The notes: a model not told the origin generated them from the letters alone. Shown: positions 1 to 7,967, numbered from the stretch's first letter. The stretch: 64,000 bases of DNA from JBAZYK01 sp964582265 (GCA_964582265.1 CAZOQT010000003.1:5674-69673), one strand, 5' to 3'. Numbers and translations are program-made.

Positions 1-347
1 AATACACGTAAATCATCCTCAATTTTCATCTTAACTCCATGTTTTTCAAACCATTCCATAACTTTCTCCGGTGGAAATCTAAACATCGCCGACATCAAAA
101 ATTTTGCTCCACGAGGGTAATTTTCCAGTAATTTGCGCACATCAAAAATGCCCGTTGTTGTGTTGCATCGTCCTCCCCCGCTAATCAACACTTTTGCGCC
201 TAGATAAGAGTTTTTTTCAAACAGCAAAACTTCTACTTTGGCCGAGCCATCATCAAAAATTTGGCCATTTGCTTCAGCCATTTCTACGATTGTTGCCGCA
301 GCCATAAGACCAGCAGCGCCTCCGCCAATAATTGCAATTCTATTCAA
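1..347 (-). CDS. BaiN/YhiN-type FAD-dependent flavoprotein, N-terminal part only
   Basis: The gene runs off the left edge, so only about 115 N-terminal residues are visible. The reading starts LNRIAIIGGGAAGLMAA, a Rossmann dinucleotide-binding GGGxAG motif, and continues with a KVLISGGGRCNTTTG block. That second block is characteristic of the HI0933/YhiN/BaiN family of NAD(P)/FAD-dependent oxidoreductases. An in-frame TAG lies just upstream and no ATG is available, so I take TTG at 347 as start. The neighbouring minus-strand gene ends 45 bases upstream, so co-transcription is likely. The physiological substrate of this family is generally uncertain; BaiN in gut clostridia acts on bile acids, which should not be assumed here. 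Confidence 0.85.
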   Translation of the reverse strand, partial: MNRIAIIGGGAAGLMAAATIVEMAEANGQIFDDGSAKVEVLLFEKNSYLGAKVLISGGGRCNTTTGIFDVRKLLENYPRGAKFLMSAMFRFPPEKVMEWFEKHGVKMKIEDDLRV

Positions 348-391
348 AGCAAACGTTAATGAATCAGCAAACGTATTCTACGCTCATCCCC

Positions 392-1252
392 TTAAGCCGC
401 AACACTTTCAGTTAAAAATTCCCTTATCTGCGCCATTTCCATTATTTCCGCCGCAATTTTTTTGCAGACCCTTTTGGCATCTTCTGCGCTTGTTGTGAAT
501 GGTTTTAGTAACACGATTTTTTTCTTTGTAGTCGATCTTAAAGTCTCCAGGGGCATGCCAGCCGGTAAATATTCCTGGCCCACAACCTGCATATTTTCAG
601 CCATTTCCAGCAACAACAATCTATCCCCCAGGTCACGCATCAGCTTATAAAATAATTCCATATTGCCCGAATTTAATGCTGCCACAAAAGATTTTCCAAG
701 GTGCTCTCTGCTTAGTGCTTCCAGTTTTTTTGCCACCGGAACTTCCAGATGGTTATAGGCGCAATTGCAGTTTTCTCCATGTTGATCCGCATTCCTAAGC
801 TCAGTAAACCCCTCAATTAATTTTATTTCAGCAATGTTTCCTGCGCCGGGGACTGCCAAAGAAACAGCTCTACTTAGCGCTTTTTGCTGGTGGATAGGTA
901 CTTTCTGCTCATTCAAATTTATGTCCACGCCCTTTTTAAGATCTTCCATGTGAATTTCTTCGTGATTCACAATTTGCAAAATTTCATCTAGGGGCAGGTC
1001 CAAAGTCCAAAGAGCTATATTTGGCTTAATGCCATCTTTTGTGACCGATGCCGCGATGTTTTTTTCTTCATAATTGGCCGGCGCAAATTCAATCCCTTTG
1101 AGCGAACTAATTTTTTTAAGAACTTCCGCTCTCTCTACAATAATTTCAGCATCTTCCACCTCTTTTGTTCCGCGCAGTTCGGGATTATTTTCCAACATCA
1201 TCTCGTTTGCACGAGCTGATTCTAAAAATTTTTCATAGGACATCGCTTGCAT
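392..1252 (-). CDS. Unrecognised protein with HExxH motif (possible zinc metallopeptidase)
   Basis: I do not recognise this 286-residue protein as a named family. It carries HEEIH at residues 97-101, a perfect HExxH zinc-binding signature. About 45 residues later comes EGFTEL (147-152), which resembles the glutamate-containing third-ligand segment of gluzincin-type peptidases. No signal peptide or membrane segment is visible, so it is probably cytoplasmic. A short Cys pair (CNC, near residue 164) sits in the centre and the C-terminus is helical. ATG at 1252 is used; a second ATG three codons in is equally possible. The metallopeptidase role is inferred from motif geometry alone. Confidence 0.7.
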   Translation of the reverse strand: MQAMSYEKFLESARANEMMLENNPELRGTKEVEDAEIIVERAEVLKKISSLKGIEFAPANYEEKNIAASVTKDGIKPNIALWTLDLPLDEILQIVNHEEIHMEDLKKGVDINLNEQKVPIHQQKALSRAVSLAVPGAGNIAEIKLIEGFTELRNADQHGENCNCAYNHLEVPVAKKLEALSREHLGKSFVAALNSGNMELFYKLMRDLGDRLLLLEMAENMQVVGQEYLPAGMPLETLRSTTKKKIVLLKPFTTSAEDAKRVCKKIAAEIMEMAQIREFLTESVAA

Positions 1253-1395
1253 AGGCGCAGCATTAAGAAATGTCTTTGATACTCCATCATGCGCCGATCT
1301 TTTAAAATTGCAATACTAAAAATTAAGCACCACAAAACGTGCCTTAAATTTAAAACCACCAAAGTAGCAATTCTCAGCTAATTAGGGTTTTTTAA

Positions 1396-1551
1396 TTAGT
1401 CTTTCTTTGTAGGCAAAATCTTGTACATGCCTGTGCCACAAACACTGCATTTTCCTTTAACTGCTTTGCGGCCTTTTTTGCCGAATTCTACTTCTTCATA
1501 ACCTGCTGCCATTTCTCGTTTTTCTTTGCATTTAACGCAGTATCCTTCCAT
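1396..1551 (-). CDS. DUF5679-type small zinc-ribbon protein
   Basis: A 51-residue protein with two CxxC pairs, CVKC near residues 5-8 and CSVC near 35-38, separated by a basic linker (GKKGRKAVKGK) and ending in KILPTKKD. This matches the short DUF5679 proteins common in CPR bacteria, which are thought to be metal-binding; their role is unknown. The gene has a plausible promoter of its own (TTGAAT, 16-base spacer, TAAAAT on the minus strand). Start ATG at 1551 is the only reasonable choice because the first zinc knuckle begins at residue 5. Confidence 0.85.
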   Translation of the reverse strand: MEGYCVKCKEKREMAAGYEEVEFGKKGRKAVKGKCSVCGTGMYKILPTKKD

Positions 1552-1577
1552 AAATTTTTAGTTAAGAAATTAATAAG

Positions 1578-1605
1578 ATTTTATCAAAAAATAGCTTTTA
1601 TTCAA
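1578..1605 (-). promoter_or_regulatory. Putative promoter of the DUF5679 gene
   Basis: On the minus strand TTGAAT (1605-1600) and TAAAAT (1583-1578) are separated by 16 bases, a sigma70-like arrangement 27 bases upstream of the ATG at 1551. Assigned by eye only. Confidence 0.45.
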
Positions 1606-1709
1606 TTGACCTCACAAAAAATATGGTGAGCCATGCAGCTAAAATTACTTCCTTTTTTCCAAAGATAAAGCCGCATTAAAAAATCCCACTCCATGGTGAG
1701 ACATTTCAA

Positions 1710-1786
1710 TGGTCGGGGTGAAAGGATTCGAACCTTCGACCTCTTGGTCCCAAACCAAGCGCGCTAGCCAACTGCGCTACACCCCG
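1710..1786 (-). tRNA. tRNA-Pro (anticodon TGG)
   Basis: The reverse complement folds as a cloverleaf. The acceptor stem is CGGGGTG/CACCCCG, the anticodon stem-loop is CTTGG-TTTGGGA-CCAAG with anticodon TGG, and the T-arm carries GGTTCGAATCC. The discriminator is A and CCA is encoded (1712-1710). It stands alone between DUF5679 and the PRC-barrel gene. Confidence 0.96.
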
Positions 1787-1835
1787 ACACAAAGGCCTAT
1801 TATTTATAAGGAAAAGTTCAATTAAAGTCAACAGC

Positions 1836-1863
1836 TTAACTTTTTACCAAAATCGCTTATACT
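1836..1863 (+). promoter_or_regulatory. Putative promoter of the PRC-barrel gene, implying a nearly leaderless mRNA
   Basis: TTAACT (1836-1841), a 16-base spacer and TATACT (1858-1863) precede the ATG at 1871. Transcription would start at about 1870, so the message would begin at or next to the start codon. No Shine-Dalgarno sequence is present. Confidence 0.4.
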
Positions 1864-1870
1864 TAAAACC

Positions 1871-2401
1871 ATGGAACGTTACTATACACAAACTGTTGGA
1901 GCAGATGTCTTAACCGAAAACGGCATGCACGTCGGCCGCGTTTTAGAAGTTGTGATCGATCCTGCAACCGGCAAGATTGTTGGCTTTCTGCTAACGCCTA
2001 GCGGCCGCAAGGCCATTTCCCCATCGGATGTAATTTTTTGGGGCGATCAATTGGTTGTAAGCGATTTTGATGACATTTTGGATACAGAAGACCTGATCAA
2101 GGTTAATCAGGTATTAAAACAAAATATTCATATTCAAAAAAACAAAGTTTTTAATCAAAAAAATGAATTTTTAGGTCGTGTGCTGGATTTTTCGCTTAAC
2201 ACCAGCATGTTTGTTTTGACTAAACTTTTTATAGCTAAAACTTTTTGGGGCTTTTATCCATATGAAGAAAAAACAGTTCCCCATAAAAACATTTTGGAAA
2301 TCAAGCCGGATAAAATTATTGTGAAGATTCCAGCAGGGACAGTTCCAGTTAAGGAAAAAGAAAAAGCAAAGTTGCGCGTAGACATTGCCCCAACTGGCTA
2401 A
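1871..2401 (+). CDS. PRC-barrel domain protein (two barrels)
   Basis: This 176-residue protein has two PRC-barrel-like repeats. Residues about 5-80 (GADVLTENGMHVGRVLEVVI, then GKIVGFLLTP) and about 85-165 (NKVFNQKNEFLGRVLDFSL) both show the small beta-barrel pattern of RimM and photosynthetic reaction-centre H subunits. There is no signal peptide or membrane segment. In CPR genomes such proteins are common, but their partners are unknown; RNA or ribosome association is a family-level guess. The gene lies 38 bases upstream of an alternative ispG start, so the two may be co-transcribed. Confidence 0.8.
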   Translation: MERYYTQTVGADVLTENGMHVGRVLEVVIDPATGKIVGFLLTPSGRKAISPSDVIFWGDQLVVSDFDDILDTEDLIKVNQVLKQNIHIQKNKVFNQKNEFLGRVLDFSLNTSMFVLTKLFIAKTFWGFYPYEEKTVPHKNILEIKPDKIIVKIPAGTVPVKEKEKAKLRVDIAPTG

Positions 2402-2478
2402 AAAGACTGGCTATAAATGCGCCGATTAAAATTCAGAGCTTGTCACTTGCATTTGCTGGTGCTATTCTAGCCTTCCTT

Positions 2479-3681
2479 ATGCGCAAAACTAATCAAGTTC
2501 AAATTGGTAAAGTCAAAATTGGCGGAGCAAATCCGATTGCTGTGCAGTCCATGACTAACACGCAAACCGCCAATGTTAGGGCTACAGTTAAACAAATTAT
2601 TGAGTTAATTCAGGCCGGATCTGAACTTGTTCGTATTACTGTAAATGATCTTGAGGCCGCCAAAGCCGTTCCATTCATCAAAGATGAGCTTCTTAATAAA
2701 GGCATAGATACGCCCATTGTTGGCGATTTTCATTACAATGGACACACTCTTTTAACTAAGTTTCCATCCTGTGCTGCTGCGCTAGATAAATATCGCATTA
2801 ATCCAGGTAATGTGGGCATAAAACAGGCACACGAATACAATTTTCGCACCATGATTGAAACAGCTATTAAGTATAATAAACCTGTTCGCATAGGCGTAAA
2901 TTGGGGTTCTTTAGACCCGGAATTATTTACAAAATTGATGGATGAAAACGGCAAAAGTAAAACTCCAAAATCAGACAAAGAAATTTTGTACGAAGCTATG
3001 GTGCAAAGTGCGCTTAATTCAGCCGATGAAGCTGTCGCGATCGGGCTAAAGCCAGACAAAATAGTTTTAAGCGCAAAAATGTCTATTGTTAGTGACATGG
3101 TCAGTGTCTATAAGATGCTTTCATTACGCTGTAATTATCCCCTGCATCTTGGCTTAACCGAGGCCGGAAGTGGCGATAAAGGGGTAGTGGCATCTACCGC
3201 CGCTTTGTCGATATTATTACAACAGGGTATTGGCGATACCTTACGCGTTTCACTAACTCCGGAGCCGGGTGCCCCTCGCGCTAAAGAAGTAGAAATTTGC
3301 CAGCTAATTTTGCAAAGCTTGGGAGTCAGAAATTTTAGGCCGATGGTCACCAGTTGCCCGGGTTGCGGCCGCACCAGCAGCGATTATTTCCAAAAATTAG
3401 CCAAGCGGGTAAATGACTACATAAGCCAAAAAATGCCCGAGTGGAAACAGAAATATCCTGGCGTAGAAAGCCTAAAAATCGCCGTAATGGGTTGCGTAGT
3501 CAACGGCCCAGGTGAATCCAAACACGCCGATATTGGCATCAGCCTGCCAGGAAAAACCGAACAGCCCGTAGCGCCGGTTTACATAGATGGAAAGCAATTT
3601 GCCGTTCTAGAAGGCCAAAACATCCCTCAAAAATTCATGCAAATTTTGGAAGAATACATTCAAAAAAGATTCACCCAATAA
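2479..3681 (+). CDS. ispG: 4-hydroxy-3-methylbut-2-enyl-diphosphate synthase (flavodoxin)
   Basis: IspG (GcpE) reduces MEcPP to HMBPP with a [4Fe-4S] cluster, the penultimate step of the MEP isoprenoid pathway. The N-terminal TIM barrel begins VKIGGANPIAVQSMTNT. The iron-sulfur domain shows TSCPGCGRT and, further on, CVVNGPGE, which supply the three cluster cysteines and the conserved NGPGE glutamate. The frame is open back to a TTG at 2440, but ATG at 2479 gives a 400-residue protein that starts just before the conserved N-terminus, so I prefer it. The 3' end overlaps the convergent ybeY by 11 bases. The MEP pathway is missing from many CPR bacteria, so its presence is taxonomically informative. 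Confidence 0.96.
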   Translation: MRKTNQVQIGKVKIGGANPIAVQSMTNTQTANVRATVKQIIELIQAGSELVRITVNDLEAAKAVPFIKDELLNKGIDTPIVGDFHYNGHTLLTKFPSCAAALDKYRINPGNVGIKQAHEYNFRTMIETAIKYNKPVRIGVNWGSLDPELFTKLMDENGKSKTPKSDKEILYEAMVQSALNSADEAVAIGLKPDKIVLSAKMSIVSDMVSVYKMLSLRCNYPLHLGLTEAGSGDKGVVASTAALSILLQQGIGDTLRVSLTPEPGAPRAKEVEICQLILQSLGVRNFRPMVTSCPGCGRTSSDYFQKLAKRVNDYISQKMPEWKQKYPGVESLKIAVMGCVVNGPGESKHADIGISLPGKTEQPVAPVYIDGKQFAVLEGQNIPQKFMQILEEYIQKRFTQ

Positions 3682-4189
3682 TCTTCCGCCAGCTCTTATT
3701 GCCGATCACTTCGTCCTGTAGATCGAACATTTCTTTGCGCTCATTTTCTTCTTCGTGATCGTATCCAAACACGTGAAAAAGGCCGTGTACAAACAAAAAT
3801 TGCAGTTCTTCTTTTAAAGTTTTGCCGTGTTCTTTCGCCTGATTGCGTGCCGTTTCAATTGAAATCGCAATCTCGCCAATCAGATCCTGCTGCGGAAAAG
3901 CAAAGGGTGATCCGTCCGCATTCATTTGCGCATTTTCTTCAATGTAGCTAAATGAAAGTACATCCGTTGGCTTATTCTTGCCACGATATTCTTTATTCAA
4001 CTTTTTAATTGTTGCGTCATTCAACATTGTCAATTGTACAACACCGCCTTTACCCGCTTTTTTAAGCCTTTTTTCCCGTTCCAAAATTTTTAACCCCTTT
4101 GCAAATTGCCGTGCAAAATCGTCTCGCATAATGCGATTTCCTTTAACATGATTCTCAAATTCTAAATTAATTTTTTGGGCGGTCGGCAT
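3671..4189 (-). CDS. ybeY: Endoribonuclease/rRNA maturation factor YbeY
   Basis: YbeY is a zinc-dependent factor for 16S rRNA 3' maturation and ribosome quality control. The diagnostic metal site is complete: HGLFHVFGYDH at residues 135-145 supplies the three histidines. KPTDVLSFSY (73-82) is the other conserved block. The protein is 172 residues, usual for the family, with perhaps 15 extra N-terminal residues. The start overlaps the upstream methyltransferase gene by 23 bases, suggesting translational coupling of two RNA-maturation genes. The gene ends on TGA, which shows UGA is a stop in this organism. Confidence 0.95.
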   Translation of the reverse strand: MPTAQKINLEFENHVKGNRIMRDDFARQFAKGLKILEREKRLKKAGKGGVVQLTMLNDATIKKLNKEYRGKNKPTDVLSFSYIEENAQMNADGSPFAFPQQDLIGEIAISIETARNQAKEHGKTLKEELQFLFVHGLFHVFGYDHEEENERKEMFDLQDEVIGNKSWRKIIG

Positions 4190-4718
4190 GTGAAAATTGA
4201 AAAAGTACTTCGTAGGCCACTATCCCAAAAGCTGTGGCCACATTCAAGGAATTCGCACGTCCCAGCATTGGAATATCCACAGCGAAATCTATCAGCGGCA
4301 TTAAATCTTCACTAATACCATCTACCTCGTTTCCTAGTACCAAAGCCATCGGAAAAGGGTATTTCATCTCGTGATAATTAACACTCTGTTTAGTAAGCTC
4401 CAGAGCACAAATTTTAACCCCATTTCCTTTGAGTTTAAGAAGAGTTTCCCTTGTAGATGACTGATACTCCCATGGCACCACTTCCACCGCGCCTAATGCC
4501 ACTTTATCAATGTCCTTTCTTGGTGGGTGACCAGTTATGCCGCATAAATACATTTTTTCGGCCAAGATCGCGTCGCAAGTTCTAAAAAGAGCGCCAACAT
4601 TATATATGCTGCGAATATTGTCTAAAACCACAATAAAAGGCGTTCTAGGCTTATTTTTAACTTCTTCTACAGAGGGTTTGCCCGATTGGATTTCTTGATG
4701 ACTAAATTTCTGGATCAT
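4167..4718 (-). CDS. TrmH/SpoU-family RNA 2'-O-methyltransferase
   Basis: The three SPOUT knot motifs are in order: NVGALFRT (about 37-44), LVLGNEVDGIS (about 130-140) and IPMLGRANSLNVATAFGI (about 150-167). These bind SAM in the C-terminal trefoil knot and carry the catalytic Arg and the Ser/Asn. At 183 residues the protein lacks the N-terminal L30e-like substrate domain of RlmB, so it resembles short TrmH or TrmL enzymes. The target nucleotide cannot be told from sequence. It lies between the SLH gene (2 bases away) and ybeY (overlapping), so a three-gene minus-strand operon is likely. Confidence 0.92.
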   Translation of the reverse strand: MIQKFSHQEIQSGKPSVEEVKNKPRTPFIVVLDNIRSIYNVGALFRTCDAILAEKMYLCGITGHPPRKDIDKVALGAVEVVPWEYQSSTRETLLKLKGNGVKICALELTKQSVNYHEMKYPFPMALVLGNEVDGISEDLMPLIDFAVDIPMLGRANSLNVATAFGIVAYEVLFQFSHADRPKN

Positions 4719-4720
4719 GG

Positions 4721-5494
4721 TTATTGTGACTGCGTAGAGGTTTCAGTCTTGCCCTCCGGTTGGACCTGGTCAACTATAGGTTCAACTTTAGACTTTACCT
4801 CCGCTTGAACATTATCTTGCTCAAGTTTAGCCACTTTTTGCGCTCTGTCTAGCATATTTTCAAATTCTTCCCGTGCAATGAATTCATCAGGATTAAACTT
4901 TTTTGCACTTTCAATAATGCCTTTATCTAAAGCCATATTTACATATCTTGGATACCACCAGTGATCACCTGCTCCATTTACATCTTCAAAAGAAGTTTGT
5001 TGAGCTTCAACTTTATCCTCTCCGCCCAGGCTAGCTACTAATTCAAACTTTTCCTGCCATTTAATATAGTCTCCAGCACCCATAATAACCTTTAAAGCTT
5101 CCATTTTTGTCATCCTTACATTCGGCCTAAAAGGGCTTTCTTTATCATCAATATATCCATGTACTATTCCCAGCATGGTTGCCAGGTTGATGTCTTCATA
5201 ATAATTATTGGCTTCTCTTACGTCAGGATAAAGGATTAAAAATGGTTCAAAAATAATGCTAAAACGGCTCATTCCTGTAAATACAAAAAAACATTCTCCC
5301 AAATTATTAAGGCAGCTTACGACGAAATCCTTTTCCTTATCAGCAAGCTCAAAAGCTTTTACACTTCTTGAAACTACCTCTCCACGAGTTACTGCATCAT
5401 CCATTGTAATATCTGCAGCAAGCGCGGGTTGAAGCATCATGCAGACCATCGAAAAGGTTACCGCCAAAATATAAAAAGTATTTGTTTTTTTCAT
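4721..5494 (-). CDS. Secreted SLH-domain protein
   Basis: ATG at 5494 opens a clear signal peptide (MKKTNTFYILAVTFSMVCMM, then LQPALAA). An open frame continues 18 codons further upstream, but the signal peptide fixes this start, giving 257 residues. Two S-layer-homology-like repeats follow. The better one reads MLGIVHGYIDDKESPFRPNV, then MTKMEALKVIM; the second contains YPRYVNMALDKGII and FNPDEFIAREEF. SLH domains normally bind pyruvylated wall polymers or mediate envelope attachment. The C-terminal 40 residues are Gln/Glu/Val rich and disordered. Its job in the envelope is unknown. Confidence 0.88.
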   Translation of the reverse strand: MKKTNTFYILAVTFSMVCMMLQPALAADITMDDAVTRGEVVSRSVKAFELADKEKDFVVSCLNNLGECFFVFTGMSRFSIIFEPFLILYPDVREANNYYEDINLATMLGIVHGYIDDKESPFRPNVRMTKMEALKVIMGAGDYIKWQEKFELVASLGGEDKVEAQQTSFEDVNGAGDHWWYPRYVNMALDKGIIESAKKFNPDEFIAREEFENMLDRAQKVAKLEQDNVQAEVKSKVEPIVDQVQPEGKTETSTQSQ

Positions 5495-5610
5495 AAGCAC
5501 ATTAAATCCATTATATTCAAAAAAGCTAAAAAGTAAACTTCCTTCCAAAATAAAATGTGTTCCAATTTTGTCTATTTATAAACCCTTATTGTTTTGCAGC
5601 TTGAGCAGTA

Positions 5611-6171
5611 AGTGGACAAGGTCTATAGACTCCTATTAGACATGTAATGGACAATAGTAGACACGACAAAATATAGTAAAATATTTAAAATAGATAGGAC
5701 GCGGACTCCGCGTAATTTATTACAGTACATACCCACTAGACAAATAGTGGACACTTGGCATAAAATAATGGCAACATTGTCCATTTCTTGACGACTGTAT
5801 GTCTATGGACATGTAATAATCAACCTTAAAGGTGGTAATATGTATGAAGTAGATCGAAAAACGGCTAGTAAGATGTTGAAAGTGTCTGTTAGGACTATAG
5901 ACAGGTATATTGTTGGTAATAAATTATCTATAGAAAGACGTGACGGAAGGATATGGCTTGATAGAAAAGAGTTAATGGAATTTAAAGAAGGCAGGAAAGG
6001 GAACTTGTCCAGGGGTGTGTCTACTCCTGTAATGTCTATGGACGAAGAGGATGTAATTATGGTTGATACGTCTATAGACGATAATCGCGCGGTCTATAGT
6101 CAGGACGCGGAAGATGTGGCTCCGGAAAGAAGAAAACATCGTGTGGACATTGATCATTTCAAAGTAGACAC
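5611..6171. promoter_or_regulatory. Dense array of GTCTATAGAC / TGGACA motifs spanning the leader and 5' half of the HTH gene
   Basis: The 345 bases between the SLH and HTH genes, and the first 330 bases of the HTH gene, hold many copies of one motif family. Palindromes: GTCTATAGAC (5621-5630), ATGTCTATGGACAT (5799-5812), CGTCTATAGACG (6069-6080). A CCACTA...TAGTGG inverted repeat lies at 5733-5750. Related near-copies: GACTATAGAC (5893-5902), GTCTATGGAC (6034-6043), GGTCTATAGTC (6091-6101). Half-sites TGGACA, TAGACA or TTGTCCA occur at about 5613, 5638, 5648, 5658, 5738, 5748, 5778, 6005, 6144 and 6165. Spacing is irregular. Most likely these are binding sites for the adjacent HTH protein. 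Confidence 0.6.
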
Positions 6172-6523
6172 TCGCAATAGATCAAAATCGCAAATAGATG
6201 AGCTGGTATATAAAAATCTTTTTGAACAGCTTCAGGAAGAACTTAAAGAAAAGCAGGATCGCCTGGAAGGTGCAAATTACCGCGTGGGGCAATTAGAGGC
6301 CCGTTTAAAAGAGTCAGTTCCGCTGCTCGACTATAACCGCGCTCTTTCAACCGAACGCAGTGAAAAAGAGGCAATCCGCAAGAATCTTGACGCACAACAA
6401 TTTGAAGCCGAACAGTTATTAAATGCTTTAAAAGAAGAAAAGTTTAATAAAAAGGTTTACCTTATAATCCTTTTCATACTCCTTCTTTTACAGCCTCTTT
6501 GGTTTTTCTTCCCAATTAAATAA
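5840..6523 (+). CDS. Membrane-anchored MerR/excisionase-type HTH protein with coiled coil
   Basis: A 227-residue protein in three parts. Residues 1-55 are a MerR/excisionase-like helix-turn-helix (YEVDRKTASKMLKVSVRTID, then a basic wing and WLDRKELMEF). Residues about 110-205 are a long charged coiled coil. Residues about 206-224 are one hydrophobic helix (VYLIILFILLLLQPLWFFF) followed by a short PIK tail. It is therefore predicted to bind DNA while tethered to the membrane by its C-terminus. The start is fixed by a good Shine-Dalgarno (AAAGGTGG, 5828-5835). The DNA around and inside the 5' half is packed with likely operator motifs. Autoregulation or chromosome tethering, as for RacA of Bacillus, is inference. 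Confidence 0.8.
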   Translation: MYEVDRKTASKMLKVSVRTIDRYIVGNKLSIERRDGRIWLDRKELMEFKEGRKGNLSRGVSTPVMSMDEEDVIMVDTSIDDNRAVYSQDAEDVAPERRKHRVDIDHFKVDTRNRSKSQIDELVYKNLFEQLQEELKEKQDRLEGANYRVGQLEARLKESVPLLDYNRALSTERSEKEAIRKNLDAQQFEAEQLLNALKEEKFNKKVYLIILFILLLLQPLWFFFPIK

Positions 6524-6546
6524 AAAGAGCCTCCGCCTTAGGAGGC
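6522..6546 (-). terminator. Rho-independent terminator for the DUF881 operon
   Basis: GCCTCC (6529-6534), a six-base loop and GGAGGC (6541-6546) form a hairpin. Read on the minus strand it is followed by TCTTTTTA. It lies 22 bases past the stop of the minus-strand DUF881 gene. On the plus strand the hairpin lacks a good T tract, so it serves mainly the minus strand. Confidence 0.8.
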
Positions 6547-6567
6547 CACATTTCCCAAATAATTATA

Positions 6568-7230
6568 CTAATTCGTCTTATCCATTTGGATTTTATCTTT
6601 CAGCGTAGTATAAATTTCAATCCCGGAAATCGTTTGTCTTAAGCGATCCAGTACCCCCTGAGGCTGGTTTAAGGCTGCATTTAATGTTTTTCCATCACCA
6701 ATCGCGGAGATTGAATAAGGCGCTGTAAGTGGAACCCCATTTAATGCAACTTGCCCATTTGGCATAGCATCAAAACCAACTGTGGAATTAGTTAATCTGA
6801 TATTATTTACAGATACAGCTTCTGCGCCAGCCGACCACATTTCATTTACTATGTCTGTAAGCCAGATTACAGTAACCGGTTTACTTAAGCTTACCAAAAT
6901 ACCAGGACCTTCTGTGTCCACTTCTCCCGCCAAAATGCGATCTTTTTTTATTTCATCTTGGACCGCGTTTAACGCTTGTTGACGATCAGAAGCTTTATTT
7001 AGCTGCTCCTCCAGGTCCCCAATTTCATCCGTCAGGTTTTCATTCGTTGTTTTTAAAATCTGAATTTCTCTAAATACATTGGCTCTGCTATCACGCGCTA
7101 GTATGTCTTGGACTCCTCTAAAAGACCTGGACTGCAATATTACCAAAAAGCCAAGCAGTACGCCTGTTGCCGTAATTGCCACAACGCGTGAATTCAACCT
7201 TTTTTCTGTAACAACTGGTGTATCTTCCAT
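6568..7230 (-). CDS. DUF881-family membrane protein (second copy)
   Basis: Residues about 15-33 form one membrane helix (VVAITATGVLLGFLVILQS), followed by a coiled coil (about 48-95) and the DUF881 fold (VDTEGPGILVSLS, WLTDIVNEMWSAGAEAVSVN, then LTAPYSISAIGD). DUF881 proteins (YlxW/YlxX type) sit in division and cell-wall clusters of Gram-positive bacteria; their function is not established. The start codon follows the stop of the upstream DUF881 paralogue by one base, so the pair is translationally coupled. The 220-residue length is normal. Confidence 0.9.
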   Translation of the reverse strand: MEDTPVVTEKRLNSRVVAITATGVLLGFLVILQSRSFRGVQDILARDSRANVFREIQILKTTNENLTDEIGDLEEQLNKASDRQQALNAVQDEIKKDRILAGEVDTEGPGILVSLSKPVTVIWLTDIVNEMWSAGAEAVSVNNIRLTNSTVGFDAMPNGQVALNGVPLTAPYSISAIGDGKTLNAALNQPQGVLDRLRQTISGIEIYTTLKDKIQMDKTN

Positions 7231-7231
7231 A

Positions 7232-7967
7232 TTAGTTTGAGTTGCTTTCGGTTAAAAATTTTAAACGGAAATCGCTGTTATATACAGGCAGAGTTAGATT
7301 CTTTTTACCCGCATATGAAAACTGGATTTTCTGATCTTTGCTTCGCTTAATAAGGTCTGGCAAGCTGGCGCTATCGCGTAGGCGCTGCATAAAAGTTTCN
7401 NNNNNNNNNGCCTATCGCGGTTATTGTAAACGGAGGTAATAAATGAAAATTATTAACCAAAATAGTGTTACCAACTGAAGTAATTGGTGTGGAAGCAATT
7501 ACGCGCTGATCATTTATGGCTACAGCTTCAGCTTGAGCGCTAAATAATAAGTTTACAATGTCACGTAAATCAGCCGCTTGAATAAGAGAAAGATTTTGCA
7601 CATCTTGATTGTTGCGCTTAACAAAAAGCCCATCATTAAGAGTAATTTCAATGCCATCTCCTTTTTGGCTATCTAGCCCGATTTCTTTTTTTAATGCGTT
7701 CAGTGTATCCAGATTGTTTTTTTCTATGGTTTGACCGGATTCTGTTTGCTTGGCTTCAATTTGTTTGCGCAAATTAAGAATTCTGCTTTTTAAAACAGCC
7801 TGATCATCGCTAAAGCTTTTCATTAGTTCTTGCTGAGCCTGGATCTCGTCATATAGGTAAGAGCTTGTTGAAATAGAACTTCTAAATTGTGCCGTAACAA
7901 GCAGACCAACAAGCACGCCGGTTATAATAAAAACTAATTGTATTTTCCAGTTTAAAAATTTTTGCAT
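7232..7967 (-). CDS. DUF881-family membrane protein (first copy), interrupted by a 10-N gap
   Basis: ATG at 7967 is chosen because GAGGA sits just upstream; the frame is open further 5' but lacks such support. The protein has a membrane helix at residues about 8-27 (IQLVFIITGVLVGLLVTAQF), a coiled coil and DUF881 blocks (GDGIEITLND, DLRDIVNLLFSAQAEAVAIN, LPPFTITAIG). The N run at 7400-7409 breaks the frame as written. Beyond it the natural C-terminus resumes in another frame (ETFMQRLRDSASLPDLIKRS) and ends in ESNSN and TAA at 7232. The gene is therefore intact, and the true gap length differs from 10 modulo 3 or the gap hides a small indel. Confidence 0.88.
7400..7409. other. Assembly gap (10 N) inside a DUF881 gene
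   Basis: Ten Ns. Coding sense on either side belongs to the same DUF881 protein but not in a continuous frame, so 10 is a placeholder length. Confidence 0.95.

Noticed and set aside
1622..1702. Two ATGGTGAG-like sequences as further recA-type operators
   Set aside because: They lack the CTCACC partner arm and do not sit in a promoter spacer.
5611..6171. Repeated motif array as a CRISPR
   Set aside because: Motifs are only 6-14 bp, spacing is irregular, several lie inside a real coding region, and no cas gene is near.
7400..7409. Frameshift or pseudogene in the first DUF881 gene
   Set aside because: The break coincides with a run of Ns of placeholder length, and the expected C-terminus continues beyond it.
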